Part shown: piece after piece, positions 27,001 to 34,865 of the stretch | Position numbering within the stretch: the stretch's first letter is position 1 | Layout: every line of letters begins with the position of its first letter | DNA from: Streptomyces pristinaespiralis | GTDB taxonomy: Bacteria > Actinomycetota > Actinomycetes > Streptomycetales > Streptomycetaceae | Reading direction: 5' to 3' | Length of the DNA: 64,000 nucleotides | Assembly (NCBI RefSeq): GCF_001278075.1 | Contig: NZ_CP011340.1 | Coordinates: 1,674,001 to 1,738,000, forward strand | Position numbers and translations under genes: made by a program | The notes under the pieces: generated by a model | What the model was told of the DNA's origin: nothing | Seen by the model: the letters and a program-made list of their open reading frames with translations, nothing else | The model's database searches: none

Positions 27001-28982
27001 CAGTCGCCGACGCGCACGCCAAGAACGCGCAGCAGGAGGCCGCGCTCGCCCAGAGCCTGGCCGAGGCCGCGCAGGGCGACGCGAAGGCCGCCTACCAGCA
27101 CGCCGCGAACGCCGCCGGCCATGCGGCCCGCGCCCGTACCTACTCCAAGGAGGCACTCGGCCACGCGGCCGACGCCGCCAAGGCCGCGTCCTTGGCCTCG
27201 GCGTCGCTGGCCCGCACCATCGAGTACGACCGCAAGGCCACCGAGGACGCGGCGGCCGCCGACAAGGCCGCCGGCCGGGCCGAGGGCCACGCCGCCGACG
27301 CCCGCGCGTCCGCCGACGCGGCCGCGCTGGACGCCCAGGCCGCCCGCGACGCCGCAGCCGCGGCCGAGCAGGCCGCCAAGGACGCCCGTGCGGCGGCCAC
27401 CCGCGCCGACGCCGCCGCCACCGCCGCCGAACAAGCGGCGAAGGACGCCCAGAAGTACGCCGAATCCGCCCAGCAGGCAGCGGAGTCCGCAGAACGCAAG
27501 AAGGCCAACCAGCAGGTCTCCACGGGAGCCGGCACCGGCATCGGCGGCACCTGGTACGTCGTCGACGAGGACACCATCAAGGTCACCGACGCCAAGCAGC
27601 TGGGCGACTGCGTCATCGAGATCGGCTTCGAAGGCTGCACCGTCACCTTCGACGTGACGTTCACGGCGACCGTCGACTTCTACCTCTGCACCGACCCCGA
27701 GGTGCCGGCCACGGCGTCCGGCTGCCCGCCGGAGAACACCCTGCTTCTCGAGACCAAGACCTTCCCGGGTCTGAAGCAGAAGGTCACGCGGTACTTCAGC
27801 AAGCTCGACCTGATCCAGCAGACGGTCGTCTACCAGCTCATCAAGGCCGTCCTGGTCCAGGACTTCGTCGACTGCTATCACGGCAGCGCCGGCGCCTGTG
27901 CCTGGGCCGCGTCCAACTTCATCCCGGGCAAGGCCTTCGCCAAGATCGCCGAGGGCATCCGTGCCCTCGACGCCGCCATGCACACCGGTGTCGGCGTCGC
28001 CGACGCGTTCAAGGCGCTCAAGACCCTGGACCTGGACCCGGCGACGCTGGCCAAGCTCCAGAGCACGGTCAACACCTACGAGGACGTGGCCACCGCCTGC
28101 AGGGTCAACAGCTTCCCCGGCGACACGCAGGTCCGGATGCCGGACGGCACCCGCAAGGCCATCCGCGACGTACGCACCGGTGACCTCGTCCTCGCGACGG
28201 ACCTGTCGTCCGGACGGTCCGTCGCCCGGCCGGTGGTCGACACCTTCCGGCACGACACGCGAAGGCTCGTGGACATCTCGGTGGCGGGCGGTGAGCTGGC
28301 CAGCACCGTCGGCCACAGGTTCTACGTCGAAGGCCGCGGCTGGGTGCTGGTCTCCGACCTCCGGGTGGGCGACCGGATGCGCACACCGGACGGCTCGCTC
28401 CGTCCCGTGACCGGACTCGCGCAGCGGGGCGACCTCTCCCCCACCGAGGTGTTCGACCTGACGGTCGGCGGTCTGCGCACGTTCTACGTCCGCCCCGAGG
28501 GGTCCGCGCAGGACCTCCTCGTCCACAACTGCACGAACATCGTGGCCGACGAGGGCGTCGGAGGGGCGCACACCCTGGAGCAGCACGTCAACAAGACCGA
28601 TGCCCAGATGATGGAGAAGGCCAGGAAGGCGCAGGGCGGGGTCGCCGGCAGGTGGACCGACGAGGCGACCGCGGCCCGTGCGGTGGACGAGGCCATGCAG
28701 CAGTGGATCCGGGAGCCCCGCAATGCGGAGCGGCTGGACGCCTGGGTGAAGAAGGAGGCCCAGAAGCAGGGCAAGCCGGGTTACATCTTCGACGCGAAGC
28801 GGGACGCCCTCCCCATCGAGTGGACGCTCAGGAACGAAGGGTCCCTCGGCACCGTCTTCAAGGTCGGCGGCCCCGCTGCCGGTGAAGCGGCGAGCAACAA
28901 GGTGAGGATCCTGCTGAAGTACGTGGGCAAGCAGCACAAGCCCAGCAAGTACGTCGTCTTCACGGCCTACCCGCTTCCGTGA
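24042..28982 (+). CDS. Secreted polymorphic toxin: ricin lectin, coiled coil, Hint domain, RNase A-like C-terminus
   Basis: A 1646-residue exported protein. The GTG at 24042 follows AAGGA and starts a signal peptide (LLRTRARKVPI, hydrophobic core, AQPAAA). An unknown N-terminal domain runs to about residue 370. A ricin B-type beta-trefoil (about 375-510) has three QxW-type units (GKCLDVEG, QKCLDVAG, GKCLDMPK). An Ala/Lys/Glu-rich coiled coil follows (about 520-1160). A pre-toxin region with DCYHGSAGACAW is next. A Hint-type autoproteolytic domain (about 1353-1497) begins CRVNSFPGDTQV and ends LLVHNC. The last 150 residues (AHTLEQHVNKTDA to VVFTAYP) resemble the RNase A-like CdiA toxin family. 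It probably kills competing bacteria after Hint release of the toxin tip. The toxin assignment is by pattern recognition only. Confidence 0.88.
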   Translation: MRPRPGLLRTRARKVPILTPLVTSVAALAVLGGLAQPAAADRFAGQRTAAASDSHDWYDDTAAEQLRQDQCLMSDVLRVGGPAMAAIGQDGLNQPQDKLHALADRDHWEDTPLAKAYTKDRDAAGKELDALHAVRDGWKAPLDGLETPAGFTVTGFHWPPGTREGEDFYTQTGLTRWTADRFWKDEFDFYEDSTPEADDATRKAVTDLGTPLYPEDPDPSLPSDEWNRALAERDAFKWLTESGLHPTGADDARMFLTSGGFPRTAPVAGSAEFRIAVEDLKTRFASCAWRDPLDPSNVLAPISETAAAEWQHEIASQATQRNQLLNANKDATQALASGSKALGEMLGHSWVADRLARWQNYWSAGGLGWIGDSPVVIELRGTTGKCLDVEGAKTANGTPVQVYTCNGSAAQQWLLEGDDLGMHLRNVNSQKCLDVAGNDSANGTKIRIWTCNSSPAQTWESNIRATGPLKNSGTGKCLDMPKYDNSVNARLWTCSGAAPQRFGIEPSGHKGTDSLSYPDKAQFDKAKRGVAAAQAGAKAQLAVLKKHAAAAKASATASDSSEQAAYAVADKIGAPRGRGLLVGQQKAQVTQGAAAALEAMVKAGETAEAATRASAGDSHTIAQRALAQAAQSKAEFRKEAAYTAELQAKAAADAAKVHRDNAKKDKETAEAKLAVAVQAEADAKAAAAEAHAKRLSAEAEEKTAEKEKATAAARQTEAAQHRRTAEAEASKAQSAKEAAESAEGTAVEKKNAAEKSRDKARDLRDDAWDAEQKANAARAKAIAKEAFAQAHESDANAKESRAAADAAAGHADDAEAAAGRARTAADAATQAAADADAAATRAEAAAKRARSDANAAQAAKLKADAAVRTATSAAADAIDASAHASAEAAAAVKLADEAEKDAKAAKAHADEANKEAGKALVASAKAAGFAHVTAQAAVDAGNAAAQVAKPANDAIQLGSPYVTTDSAASLVVLTGQASKSIAEQQKAVADAHAKNAQQEAALAQSLAEAAQGDAKAAYQHAANAAGHAARARTYSKEALGHAADAAKAASLASASLARTIEYDRKATEDAAAADKAAGRAEGHAADARASADAAALDAQAARDAAAAAEQAAKDARAAATRADAAATAAEQAAKDAQKYAESAQQAAESAERKKANQQVSTGAGTGIGGTWYVVDEDTIKVTDAKQLGDCVIEIGFEGCTVTFDVTFTATVDFYLCTDPEVPATASGCPPENTLLLETKTFPGLKQKVTRYFSKLDLIQQTVVYQLIKAVLVQDFVDCYHGSAGACAWAASNFIPGKAFAKIAEGIRALDAAMHTGVGVADAFKALKTLDLDPATLAKLQSTVNTYEDVATACRVNSFPGDTQVRMPDGTRKAIRDVRTGDLVLATDLSSGRSVARPVVDTFRHDTRRLVDISVAGGELASTVGHRFYVEGRGWVLVSDLRVGDRMRTPDGSLRPVTGLAQRGDLSPTEVFDLTVGGLRTFYVRPEGSAQDLLVHNCTNIVADEGVGGAHTLEQHVNKTDAQMMEKARKAQGGVAGRWTDEATAARAVDEAMQQWIREPRNAERLDAWVKKEAQKQGKPGYIFDAKRDALPIEWTLRNEGSLGTVFKVGGPAAGEAASNKVRILLKYVGKQHKPSKYVVFTAYPLP

Positions 28983-29014
28983 CAGCACCGCACTGATCCG
29001 CACCGACGAGAACA

Positions 29015-29046
29015 GCGGGCACCCCTCCGGGCGGAGGGGTGCCCGC
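29015..29046 (+). terminator. Hairpin between toxin and candidate immunity gene
   Basis: A perfect 14-bp stem (29015-29028 / 29033-29046) with a GGGC loop sits in the 81-bp gap after the toxin stop and immediately before the ribosome site (AGGAGG) of the next gene. It may be a terminator or attenuator that decouples the two genes. Confidence 0.65.
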
Positions 29047-29063
29047 ACCCATCAGGAGGCCCC

Positions 29064-30422
29064 ATGACGCACCGGACACGCCCGGTCCACTACGTCAGCC
29101 ATGAAGCGGACTTCGGCCTCAGCGGCCTGGCCGGGACCGTGTGCTCCCGTTCGACGCTGCGCCTCGACGGGCCGACCGTGCTCGCCCTCGCGCGGCGGGC
29201 GGCGACCGAGGACGAGGACGAGCAACTGGGCAGGGACGCCCGGCTGCTGCTGGACTCCCGGCTTCCGGACACGGTCCTCCACACCGTGTGGCTGGCCGCC
29301 ACGCGCGGCTGCTTCGACCCGGTGGAGGACGGCACGGACATGCGGGCGTGGCTGCGCCGTGTCGCCGATGTGTGCCCGGCGCCGGGGGCGGAGCCTGGCG
29401 GGTTCGACGGTGGCGCACCGGAGCAGGCCGGGCCGGTGGTGCCGGAGTTCGACGGTGACGCACCGGAGCAGGCCGGGCCGGTGGTGCCGGAGGAGGAACT
29501 GAGCCGTGCCGTCACCGCGGAGATCGACCTGGCCGCGGCCGGTCTCGAGCGCCGCGTCGCCGTACCCGGCGTCGTCGCGGCCCTGCGCCGGGTCGTGCGG
29601 AATGCGGACGCGGACCTGGGGTTCCGGATGTTCCTGCGTGCCGCGAAGGCCTACTCCGTTCCGATCGAGGCGGACCGGTACGACCGGCTCCTTGAGATCG
29701 GCGACCGCCTGGCCTACCCGGGGTCCGCCGTGTACGAGGGGCTGACCGTGAGGTGGCCCCCCGTCGACCCCGGCCGGCGCGACTTCGCGTACGGGCGTTT
29801 CGGGCTGCCCGTCCTCGCGGCCGTCTTCCACGGGTCGGGCTGGCGTCAGGAAGGGACGCTGCGCGAGAACATCGAGCGCGTCGCCCATGCCGACGCCGGG
29901 CTCGTCCCGGGATCACAGGCGGCGGTGCTTCTGGAGGACGTACAGCGCCTGTCGCGCTCCGCCCTGCCGGACGACGCGGTGACCGCACTGTGGCGAGCGG
30001 CGTCGGGACGGTGGAACGACACCGACGACTTCGACGCCGACGGCCGGACGTGGCTCGAGCAGATCGCCGAGGTGTGCCTGGAGCGGCTGAAGGATGTGGA
30101 CCCCGCCTACGTCCCCTTCGTGTCGCCCGCCCGGACAAAGTCGGCGGACCCGGTCCTGCGCGAGGTGCGGCAGGCCGCCCCGGAACTGACGGACCGTCCG
30201 GAGTACGCCGGAGCCCCGGCGCTCCGCAGCGCCGTGCCGGCGCTGGAGGCGTGCGTCACGGCCGTCGACCCGGACCTCGCGTTCCGCCTGCTCCTGCAGA
30301 CTCTCGGCACCTGCGACGTCACGATCGACGAAGCCCGCCGGGCCCGCTTCGAGGCGATCGCCGAACGGCTCGGCTACAGCGAGGACCATGTCGAGGACCG
30401 GTTGCCGGTCGATCCGTGGTGA
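29064..30422 (+). CDS. Candidate immunity protein with an internally duplicated domain
   Basis: A 452-residue soluble, acidic protein with no membrane segment, 81 bp after the toxin stop, ATG preceded by AGGAGG. It is two copies of one domain, roughly residues 17-235 and 246-452. The matching blocks are FGLSGLAGTV with FGLPVLAAVF; LPDTVLHTVWLAA with LPDDAVTALWRAA; MRAWLRRVADVC with GRTWLEQIAEVC; DADLGFRMFLRAAKAY with DPDLAFRLLLQTLGTC; and VRWPPVDP with DRLPVDP. I do not recognise the domain. Its position makes it the best candidate to neutralise the RNase A-like toxin. This is inference from context; a regulatory or second-effector role is possible. Confidence 0.75.
   Translation: MTHRTRPVHYVSHEADFGLSGLAGTVCSRSTLRLDGPTVLALARRAATEDEDEQLGRDARLLLDSRLPDTVLHTVWLAATRGCFDPVEDGTDMRAWLRRVADVCPAPGAEPGGFDGGAPEQAGPVVPEFDGDAPEQAGPVVPEEELSRAVTAEIDLAAAGLERRVAVPGVVAALRRVVRNADADLGFRMFLRAAKAYSVPIEADRYDRLLEIGDRLAYPGSAVYEGLTVRWPPVDPGRRDFAYGRFGLPVLAAVFHGSGWRQEGTLRENIERVAHADAGLVPGSQAAVLLEDVQRLSRSALPDDAVTALWRAASGRWNDTDDFDADGRTWLEQIAEVCLERLKDVDPAYVPFVSPARTKSADPVLREVRQAAPELTDRPEYAGAPALRSAVPALEACVTAVDPDLAFRLLLQTLGTCDVTIDEARRARFEAIAERLGYSEDHVEDRLPVDPW
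29403..29492 (+). repeat. 45-bp tandem duplication within the candidate immunity gene
   Basis: Two adjacent 45-bp copies (29403-29447, 29448-29492) differ at one base and encode the 15-residue unit FDGGAPEQAGPVVPE twice. They sit in a linker of the first domain copy, so copy-number change would stay in frame. Confidence 0.85.
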
Positions 30423-30757
30423 CGCCACGGCACCGGGCGGGCGCGGAACAGCGGCACCTCGACGCCACAGCGCGCCGATCACGCGTGCCCGGCAATCCGA
30501 CGCGGTCCGGACCCGCTACGGGGAGCACCACGTGTCCGACGCAGTGGAGCAGTTCGTCGAGCGCCACCGACCCCTCCGGGCGGTGCCGCGGACGGCGGGC
30601 CGGAGTCAAGGGGACGGGCGCGATCACGGCAGCGTCGGGAGCGACCGAGGCGCCCACGGCCTGTGCCACCTCTGCAGTCCCGGAACCCGGGCGGCCCCGA
30701 CCGGCGTACGGCAGCGGCTCGCTTGACCCTCCTGGCAGGTGCTGACAGGGTCGGGCC
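30423..30757. other. Intergenic region, no supported gene
   Basis: A 335-bp gap. A short GTG-initiated frame (30532-30726, 64 codons) has GGGGAG upstream, but its product is low-complexity and Arg/Gly-rich with no family resemblance, so I do not call it. Confidence 0.4.
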
Positions 30758-31600
30758 ATGCCCACCTTCCACGCCCCTGACGGGACCGTTCTCGCCTGCC
30801 ATGTCTCCGGTGACGGTCCGCCGTTGATCTGCCTGCCGGGCGGCCCCATGCGGGCATCCGCCTACTTCGGCGACCTCGGGGGCCTGGCAGCGGCCGGCCA
30901 CCGGGTGGTCGGGCTCGACCTGCGCGGCACGGGCGCGTCCGCAGCCGCCACCGACCCCGCCTCGTACCGCTGTGACCGCCAGGTGGACGACGTCGAGGCG
31001 CTGCGCCTGCACCTCGGTCTCGACCGGATGCGTCTCCTCGGACACTCGGCCGGGGCGGAGCTGGCGACGCTCTACACGGCCCGGTACCCGAAGCGGGTCT
31101 CCGACCTGGTGCTCGTGACGCCCGCCGCCCAGGCCGTCGGCGGCCGGGTCACGCCCGAGGACCGTTTGGAGATCGCGCGGCTGCGGCGTGAAGAGGAATG
31201 GTTCCCCGCTGCCTTCGAGGCGCTGAAGGCGATCACCGAGAACCGGGCGACGGACGCCGACTGGGAGGCGGTCGCCCCCTTCACCCACGGACGGTGGGAC
31301 GCTGCGGCCCGCGCGCACCGTGCGGCGGGTGCGGATCAGCGGAACCGGGAGGCCGCGGCGGTGTACGACGCGGAGGGCGCCTTCACTCCCGCGGCGACTC
31401 GCGAAGCACTGGCCGGGTTCGAGGGACGGACTCTGCTGCTGGCGGCCGAGTTCGACGTCGCCGCACCGCCGCGCACGGTGGCCGCGGCCGCAGAGGCGTT
31501 CCCTCACGCCGAGACCGTCGTGCTGCCGGGCGCCGGCCACTTCCCCTGGCACGACGCCCCGGAGGGGTTCGTCCGTGCCGTCACCGGCTTCCTGGGCTGA
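30758..31600 (+). CDS. Alpha/beta-fold hydrolase
   Basis: A 280-residue cytoplasmic hydrolase of the proline iminopeptidase/epoxide-hydrolase-like group. It shows the oxyanion region LPGGPMRAS, the nucleophile elbow GHSAGAEL (Ser in the centre), a cap segment in the middle, the acidic residue in AAEFDVAAP and the catalytic His in GAGHFPWHD. All triad parts are present, so it should be active. The ATG starts MPTFHAPDGT. It is monocistronic; substrate unknown. Confidence 0.88.
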   Translation: MPTFHAPDGTVLACHVSGDGPPLICLPGGPMRASAYFGDLGGLAAAGHRVVGLDLRGTGASAAATDPASYRCDRQVDDVEALRLHLGLDRMRLLGHSAGAELATLYTARYPKRVSDLVLVTPAAQAVGGRVTPEDRLEIARLRREEEWFPAAFEALKAITENRATDADWEAVAPFTHGRWDAAARAHRAAGADQRNREAAAVYDAEGAFTPAATREALAGFEGRTLLLAAEFDVAAPPRTVAAAAEAFPHAETVVLPGAGHFPWHDAPEGFVRAVTGFLG

Positions 31601-31638
31601 CCCGGCTCGACAGGAGCGCAGTCAATCTTTTTCGACGT

Positions 31639-31662
31639 CACCGCCGACGAGGCAGCCGTCTT
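31639..31662 (+). pseudogene. 24-bp remnant identical to part of the later immunity-like gene
   Basis: These 24 bases are identical to 49019-49042 inside the immunity-like gene at 48759. The flanking bases read FFDVTADEAAVFP here and LVDATADEAAVFA there. The short match just after a hydrolase gene looks like the scar of a lost paralogue or of a recombination event. Confidence 0.4.
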
Positions 31663-31682
31663 TCCGGACACCCCGCAGCCAC

Positions 31683-32342
31683 TCACCCGGACCGCCCTTC
31701 CACGGGCTGCCGCAGAATCGTCCTGAGCCCGGCGGGCGCGGTCCTGCGTGGGTCGCTGAGGTAGATCTCGTGGTGCAGCCCCGCCTCCCGCAGGTTGTTG
31801 GCGGGTAGGTACTCGTGGTGCAGGCTCGTCAGGATCGGTGTCTCGTCGTCGTAGGAGCCGATGTGGAGGACCTGGGCGCTGGTGCCCTCGTGCAAGGTCT
31901 CTGACCGGACGTTCTCGATTGCCGGCAGCTTCTTCTTGGTCAGGGCGGTGTGCTGGGCGCCGTCGATCATGTCGCCGGTGATCCAGTCCGGGACGTTGAG
32001 GAGCAGTCTCCACCGCCAGTTGTCCTTGCGTCTGGCCAGGAAGTCGTCCATGTCGTCCGCCCACCACAGTCCCTCGAGCGGGCCCACGACGAAGTCCTTG
32101 CCGAGGTCGCCCTTGCTCGCGAACTTGACGGTGTAGGCGACCGCGTAGAGCGCCTCGACCGCTCGGCGGTACTCGTCGGTGGTGTTCGGGTCGCCGTGCC
32201 CGTCGATGGCGAGGAAGTGGAGCTCGGGGATGTCGACGAGTTCCCAGACCGTGTTCTTGGGCGCGTAGCACGTCTTCAGCGCGCGCTTGACGTCGTATTT
32301 GGCGGTCACGTCGGGGTCACCTTCCTGGTGGGTAATTGCCAT
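31683..32342 (-). CDS. GyrI-like small-molecule-binding domain protein
   Basis: A 219-residue single-domain protein of the GyrI/AraC effector-binding-like fold, recognisable from LHFLAIDGHGDPNTTDEYRR near the N-terminus, the VGPLEGLWWADDMDDFL and KDNWRWRLLLNVPDW segments and the final HEIYLSDPRR. Members without a DNA-binding domain bind or hydrolyse small molecules. The ATG at 32342 starts MAITHQEGD. It lies 195 bp downstream of, and on the same strand as, the HxlR regulator, but is probably a separate unit. Confidence 0.82.
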   Translation of the reverse strand: MAITHQEGDPDVTAKYDVKRALKTCYAPKNTVWELVDIPELHFLAIDGHGDPNTTDEYRRAVEALYAVAYTVKFASKGDLGKDFVVGPLEGLWWADDMDDFLARRKDNWRWRLLLNVPDWITGDMIDGAQHTALTKKKLPAIENVRSETLHEGTSAQVLHIGSYDDETPILTSLHHEYLPANNLREAGLHHEIYLSDPRRTAPAGLRTILRQPVEGRSG

Positions 32343-32537
32343 GACGGATCACGAGGTCGTCCGGAGCGCGGTGGCCTCGGGGCGCTCGGCGAATCGCCCG
32401 TACCCGCGGCAGGCGCCGTCGCGGACGAGGACGAGGACGAGGACGACGGAATCGGGTGCGGTGGCCGCGCGCCGGCGGCCCGGCCCATGCGGCGGCCGAC
32501 CTGGCATGCGGCTGGGGCGCCCGTCGGCACCGCCCGG

Positions 32538-32954
32538 TCAGCGGATGCCGGAGCCGGGGTGCTCGGCATCCCATGCCTCGCGTGCTCGCGCGATGGCGTC
32601 GCGGTGCTCGGCCGACCAGTCCGCGAGGGCCTTCACCAGGTGGGTGAGGGCGTGGCCCATCGTCGTGAGCTCGTACTCGACCTGTGGAGGCACCGTCGGA
32701 TACACGGTCCGGGTGATCAGTCCGTCCCGCTCGAGCCGGCGCACGGTGAGGGTCAGCATGCGCTGCGAGATACCGGGTACGGCACGCTGCAACTGGCGGA
32801 AGCGGCGTACTCCCTGGGCCAGTTCGACCACGATCAGGACCGACCACTTGTCGCCGATCCGGTCGAGCACATCACGGATCCCGCAGTCTTCGTGTTCCTC
32901 CCCGCAACTGACGACGGGTGCGGTGGTGGTTACTTCCGTGTGCCCCACTGACAT
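32538..32954 (-). CDS. HxlR-family transcriptional regulator
   Basis: A 138-residue winged-helix regulator with the HxlR core [16 protein letters not shown], the recognition helix [20 protein letters not shown] and the wing [14 protein letters not shown] Cys-containing N-terminus ([15 protein letters not shown]) includes the conserved Cys used for thiol/electrophile sensing in some family members. A strong AAGGAGG ribosome site precedes the start. It diverges from the NAD(P)H-binding gene at 33040, the standard layout for HxlR regulators that control a reductase in response to quinones or electrophiles. Confidence 0.92.
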   Translation of the reverse strand: MSVGHTEVTTTAPVVSCGEEHEDCGIRDVLDRIGDKWSVLIVVELAQGVRRFRQLQRAVPGISQRMLTLTVRRLERDGLITRTVYPTVPPQVEYELTTMGHALTHLVKALADWSAEHRDAIARAREAWDAEHPGSGIR

Positions 32955-33039
32955 CGAAGTGCCTCCTTACGCTCCCTGACACGAACCCGCAGGCTGGTCC
33001 CGGTCACCGAAGAGAACCTACCGGAACGGAAATACCCTG

Positions 33040-33957
33040 ATGATCCTGGTCACCGGAGCCGCCGGCGCCCTGGGCACACTGATCGCACAGCGGTTGGGCG
33101 ACCGCGACGACACGATCCTGGGCACTCGGGATCCCGGACAGCTCCAGGCCCCGCTGCCTGTCCGCCGCCTCGACTTCGACGAGCCGCGCACCCTCGTCAA
33201 GGGCTTCGAAGGCGTGGACGTGCTGCTGCTGATCTCCGCGGGCTACGGCGAGGACGACACCGTGATCGCCCGGCACCGCGCCGCGCTCGACGCAGCGGAG
33301 AAGAGCGGGGTGCGGCACGTCGTCTATACGAGCCTGACCGCCGCGGGCGACCACCTCCCCTACGCCCTGCCGCACCGCTGGACCGAGCGCCGGATCCAGG
33401 AGAGCACCATGGACTGGACGATCCTGCGCAACGGCCTCTACGCGGAGCTGCTCGCACGGATCGCGGCTCCGTCCGCGGACGGGCGGATCACCGCCCCGCT
33501 CGGCGAGGGCCGCCTGGCGGCCGTGGCCCGCGCGGATCTGGCCGACGCGGCGGTCCGCGTGACGGTGGAGGCCTCCGCCCATGCGGGGCGTGTCTACGAA
33601 CTCGTCGGCGAACAGGCCGTGGGCGGAGCGGACTTGGCGCGGGCCCACGGACCGCACGTCACCTACGAGCCGGAGACACTCGCCCGGACCCGCGCGCGCA
33701 TCGCGGCCGGTGGCGCCGAGCCGTTCCAGGTGCCGATGCTGGTGGGCACCTGCTCCGCCGTCGCGGCCGGCTTCCTGTCCCCCACCGGTGGCGACCTGCG
33801 CCGACTCCTGGGCCGCGCCCCACGCTGCCCGCTCGCCGCCGCCGTCGCCCAGTGCCGCGTCAGGCAGTGTTCGCCTGTCGCGTCGGCAGGCACGGTCGGC
33901 TCCAGGTCGCATGGCGGCGCGGCTGGGCGGGGATTTCCTGAGGCGGCGCTACCGTGA
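33040..33957 (+). CDS. NmrA-like NAD(P)-binding oxidoreductase
   Basis: An atypical SDR of the QorB/NmrA-like type with the dinucleotide motif VTGAAGALGTLIAQ, then VVYTSLTAAG and RWTERRIQESTMDWTILRNGLY. These enzymes reduce quinones or sense NADP(H). It is divergent from the HxlR gene, its likely regulator. The last 30-40 residues after DLRRLLGRAP become low-complexity and Ser/Gly/Arg-rich, unlike relatives, so a frameshift near the 3' end is possible. The stop overlaps the next gene's start. Confidence 0.85.
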   Translation: MILVTGAAGALGTLIAQRLGDRDDTILGTRDPGQLQAPLPVRRLDFDEPRTLVKGFEGVDVLLLISAGYGEDDTVIARHRAALDAAEKSGVRHVVYTSLTAAGDHLPYALPHRWTERRIQESTMDWTILRNGLYAELLARIAAPSADGRITAPLGEGRLAAVARADLADAAVRVTVEASAHAGRVYELVGEQAVGGADLARAHGPHVTYEPETLARTRARIAAGGAEPFQVPMLVGTCSAVAAGFLSPTGGDLRRLLGRAPRCPLAAAVAQCRVRQCSPVASAGTVGSRSHGGAAGRGFPEAALP

Positions 33958-34763
33958 TGAAGGTGACAGGAATCGACGCCGAGCGGCGGTGGTCCGAGTC
34001 CATGCCGGCGGCCTACGAGCAGTACCTCGTGCCGGTGGTCTTCCGGCCCTTCGCCGAGGATCTGGCCGCCCGAGCGGCGGCACTCCACCCCCGGCGTGTT
34101 CTCGAACTCGCCGCCGGGACAGGCGTGTTGACCTCGGAGCTGATCGCGGCGGCACCGTCGGCCGAGGTGACGGCCACCGATCTCAACGAGGCCATGGTCG
34201 CCTTCGGGTCGGCCCGGTCCCCTGACGCGGCGTGGCGACAGGCCGACGCGCAGCGGCTGCCGTTCCGGGACGGCGGCTTCGACCTGGTGGTCTGCCAGTT
34301 CGGCGTGATGTTCTTCCCTGACCGGGTTGCGGCCTTCACCGAGGTCCGCCGGGTGCTGGCACCGGGTGGCGGGTTTCTGTTCAACACCTGGGGCCCGCTC
34401 GGCACGCACGCCTTCGGAGCCGCGCTGCAGTACGGGCTGGAGCGGGCCTTTCCGGTCGACCCGCCGCAGTTCCTCCCCACGGTCCCGCACGGTTACGCCG
34501 ACCCCGCTGTCGTGGCCGCCGACCTGACGGCCGCCGGGTTCGCTGTTGAGGAGGAGCAGGAGCTGACGCTGGAGGGCCGGGCGGCGTCGGCCACCGACGT
34601 CGCCACCGGGTTCCTCGCCGGGACACCGGTGCGCGCGGCCGTCGAGGAGCGCGGCGGCGGGCCGGCCGCCCGTGCCACGGTCATCGAGGAGATGACGGCC
34701 CGTCTGGGTTCAGGCCCGGTCACCGCCCAGATGACGGCATACGTCTTCCGCGGCACTGTCTGA
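33957..34763 (+). CDS. Class I SAM-dependent methyltransferase
   Basis: A 268-residue Methyltransf_11-type enzyme with the SAM-binding motif VLELAAGTGVLTSEL, the acidic residue in VTATDLNEAM, DAQRLPFRDGGFDLVVCQFG and the post-motif EVRRVLAPGGGFLFNTW. The ATG at 33957 overlaps the upstream TGA (TGATG), and a GTG one codon earlier is equally possible; either way it is coupled to the oxidoreductase. The acceptor substrate is unknown. A hairpin follows. Confidence 0.9.
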   Translation: MKVTGIDAERRWSESMPAAYEQYLVPVVFRPFAEDLAARAAALHPRRVLELAAGTGVLTSELIAAAPSAEVTATDLNEAMVAFGSARSPDAAWRQADAQRLPFRDGGFDLVVCQFGVMFFPDRVAAFTEVRRVLAPGGGFLFNTWGPLGTHAFGAALQYGLERAFPVDPPQFLPTVPHGYADPAVVAADLTAAGFAVEEEQELTLEGRAASATDVATGFLAGTPVRAAVEERGGGPAARATVIEEMTARLGSGPVTAQMTAYVFRGTV

Positions 34764-34813
34764 ACACAGGAGCGTCCGCGCCGAGGAGGGCGGTCACCGC
34801 CCGGAGCCGCCGG

Positions 34814-34849
34814 CCGCGGCACCGGTGGCCTACGTCTGTGGTGCCGCGG
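34814..34849. terminator. Hairpin between converging methyltransferase and amidase genes
   Basis: A perfect 10-bp stem CCGCGGCACC/GGTGCCGCGG with a 16-nt loop between two converging stops. Confidence 0.5.
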
Positions 34850-34865
34850 ACGCCGGCCCCCGAGG

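Noticed and set aside
25263..29048. A 1261-codon open frame antisense to the giant toxin
   Set aside because: Its Gly/Arg/Leu-rich sequence has no motif and mirrors the toxin's Ala-rich codons; the sense frame has a clear signal peptide and domains.
30532..30726. Small GTG-start frame with GGGGAG upstream
   Set aside because: Its 64-residue product is Arg/Gly-rich with no relatives that I recognise; nothing else supports it.
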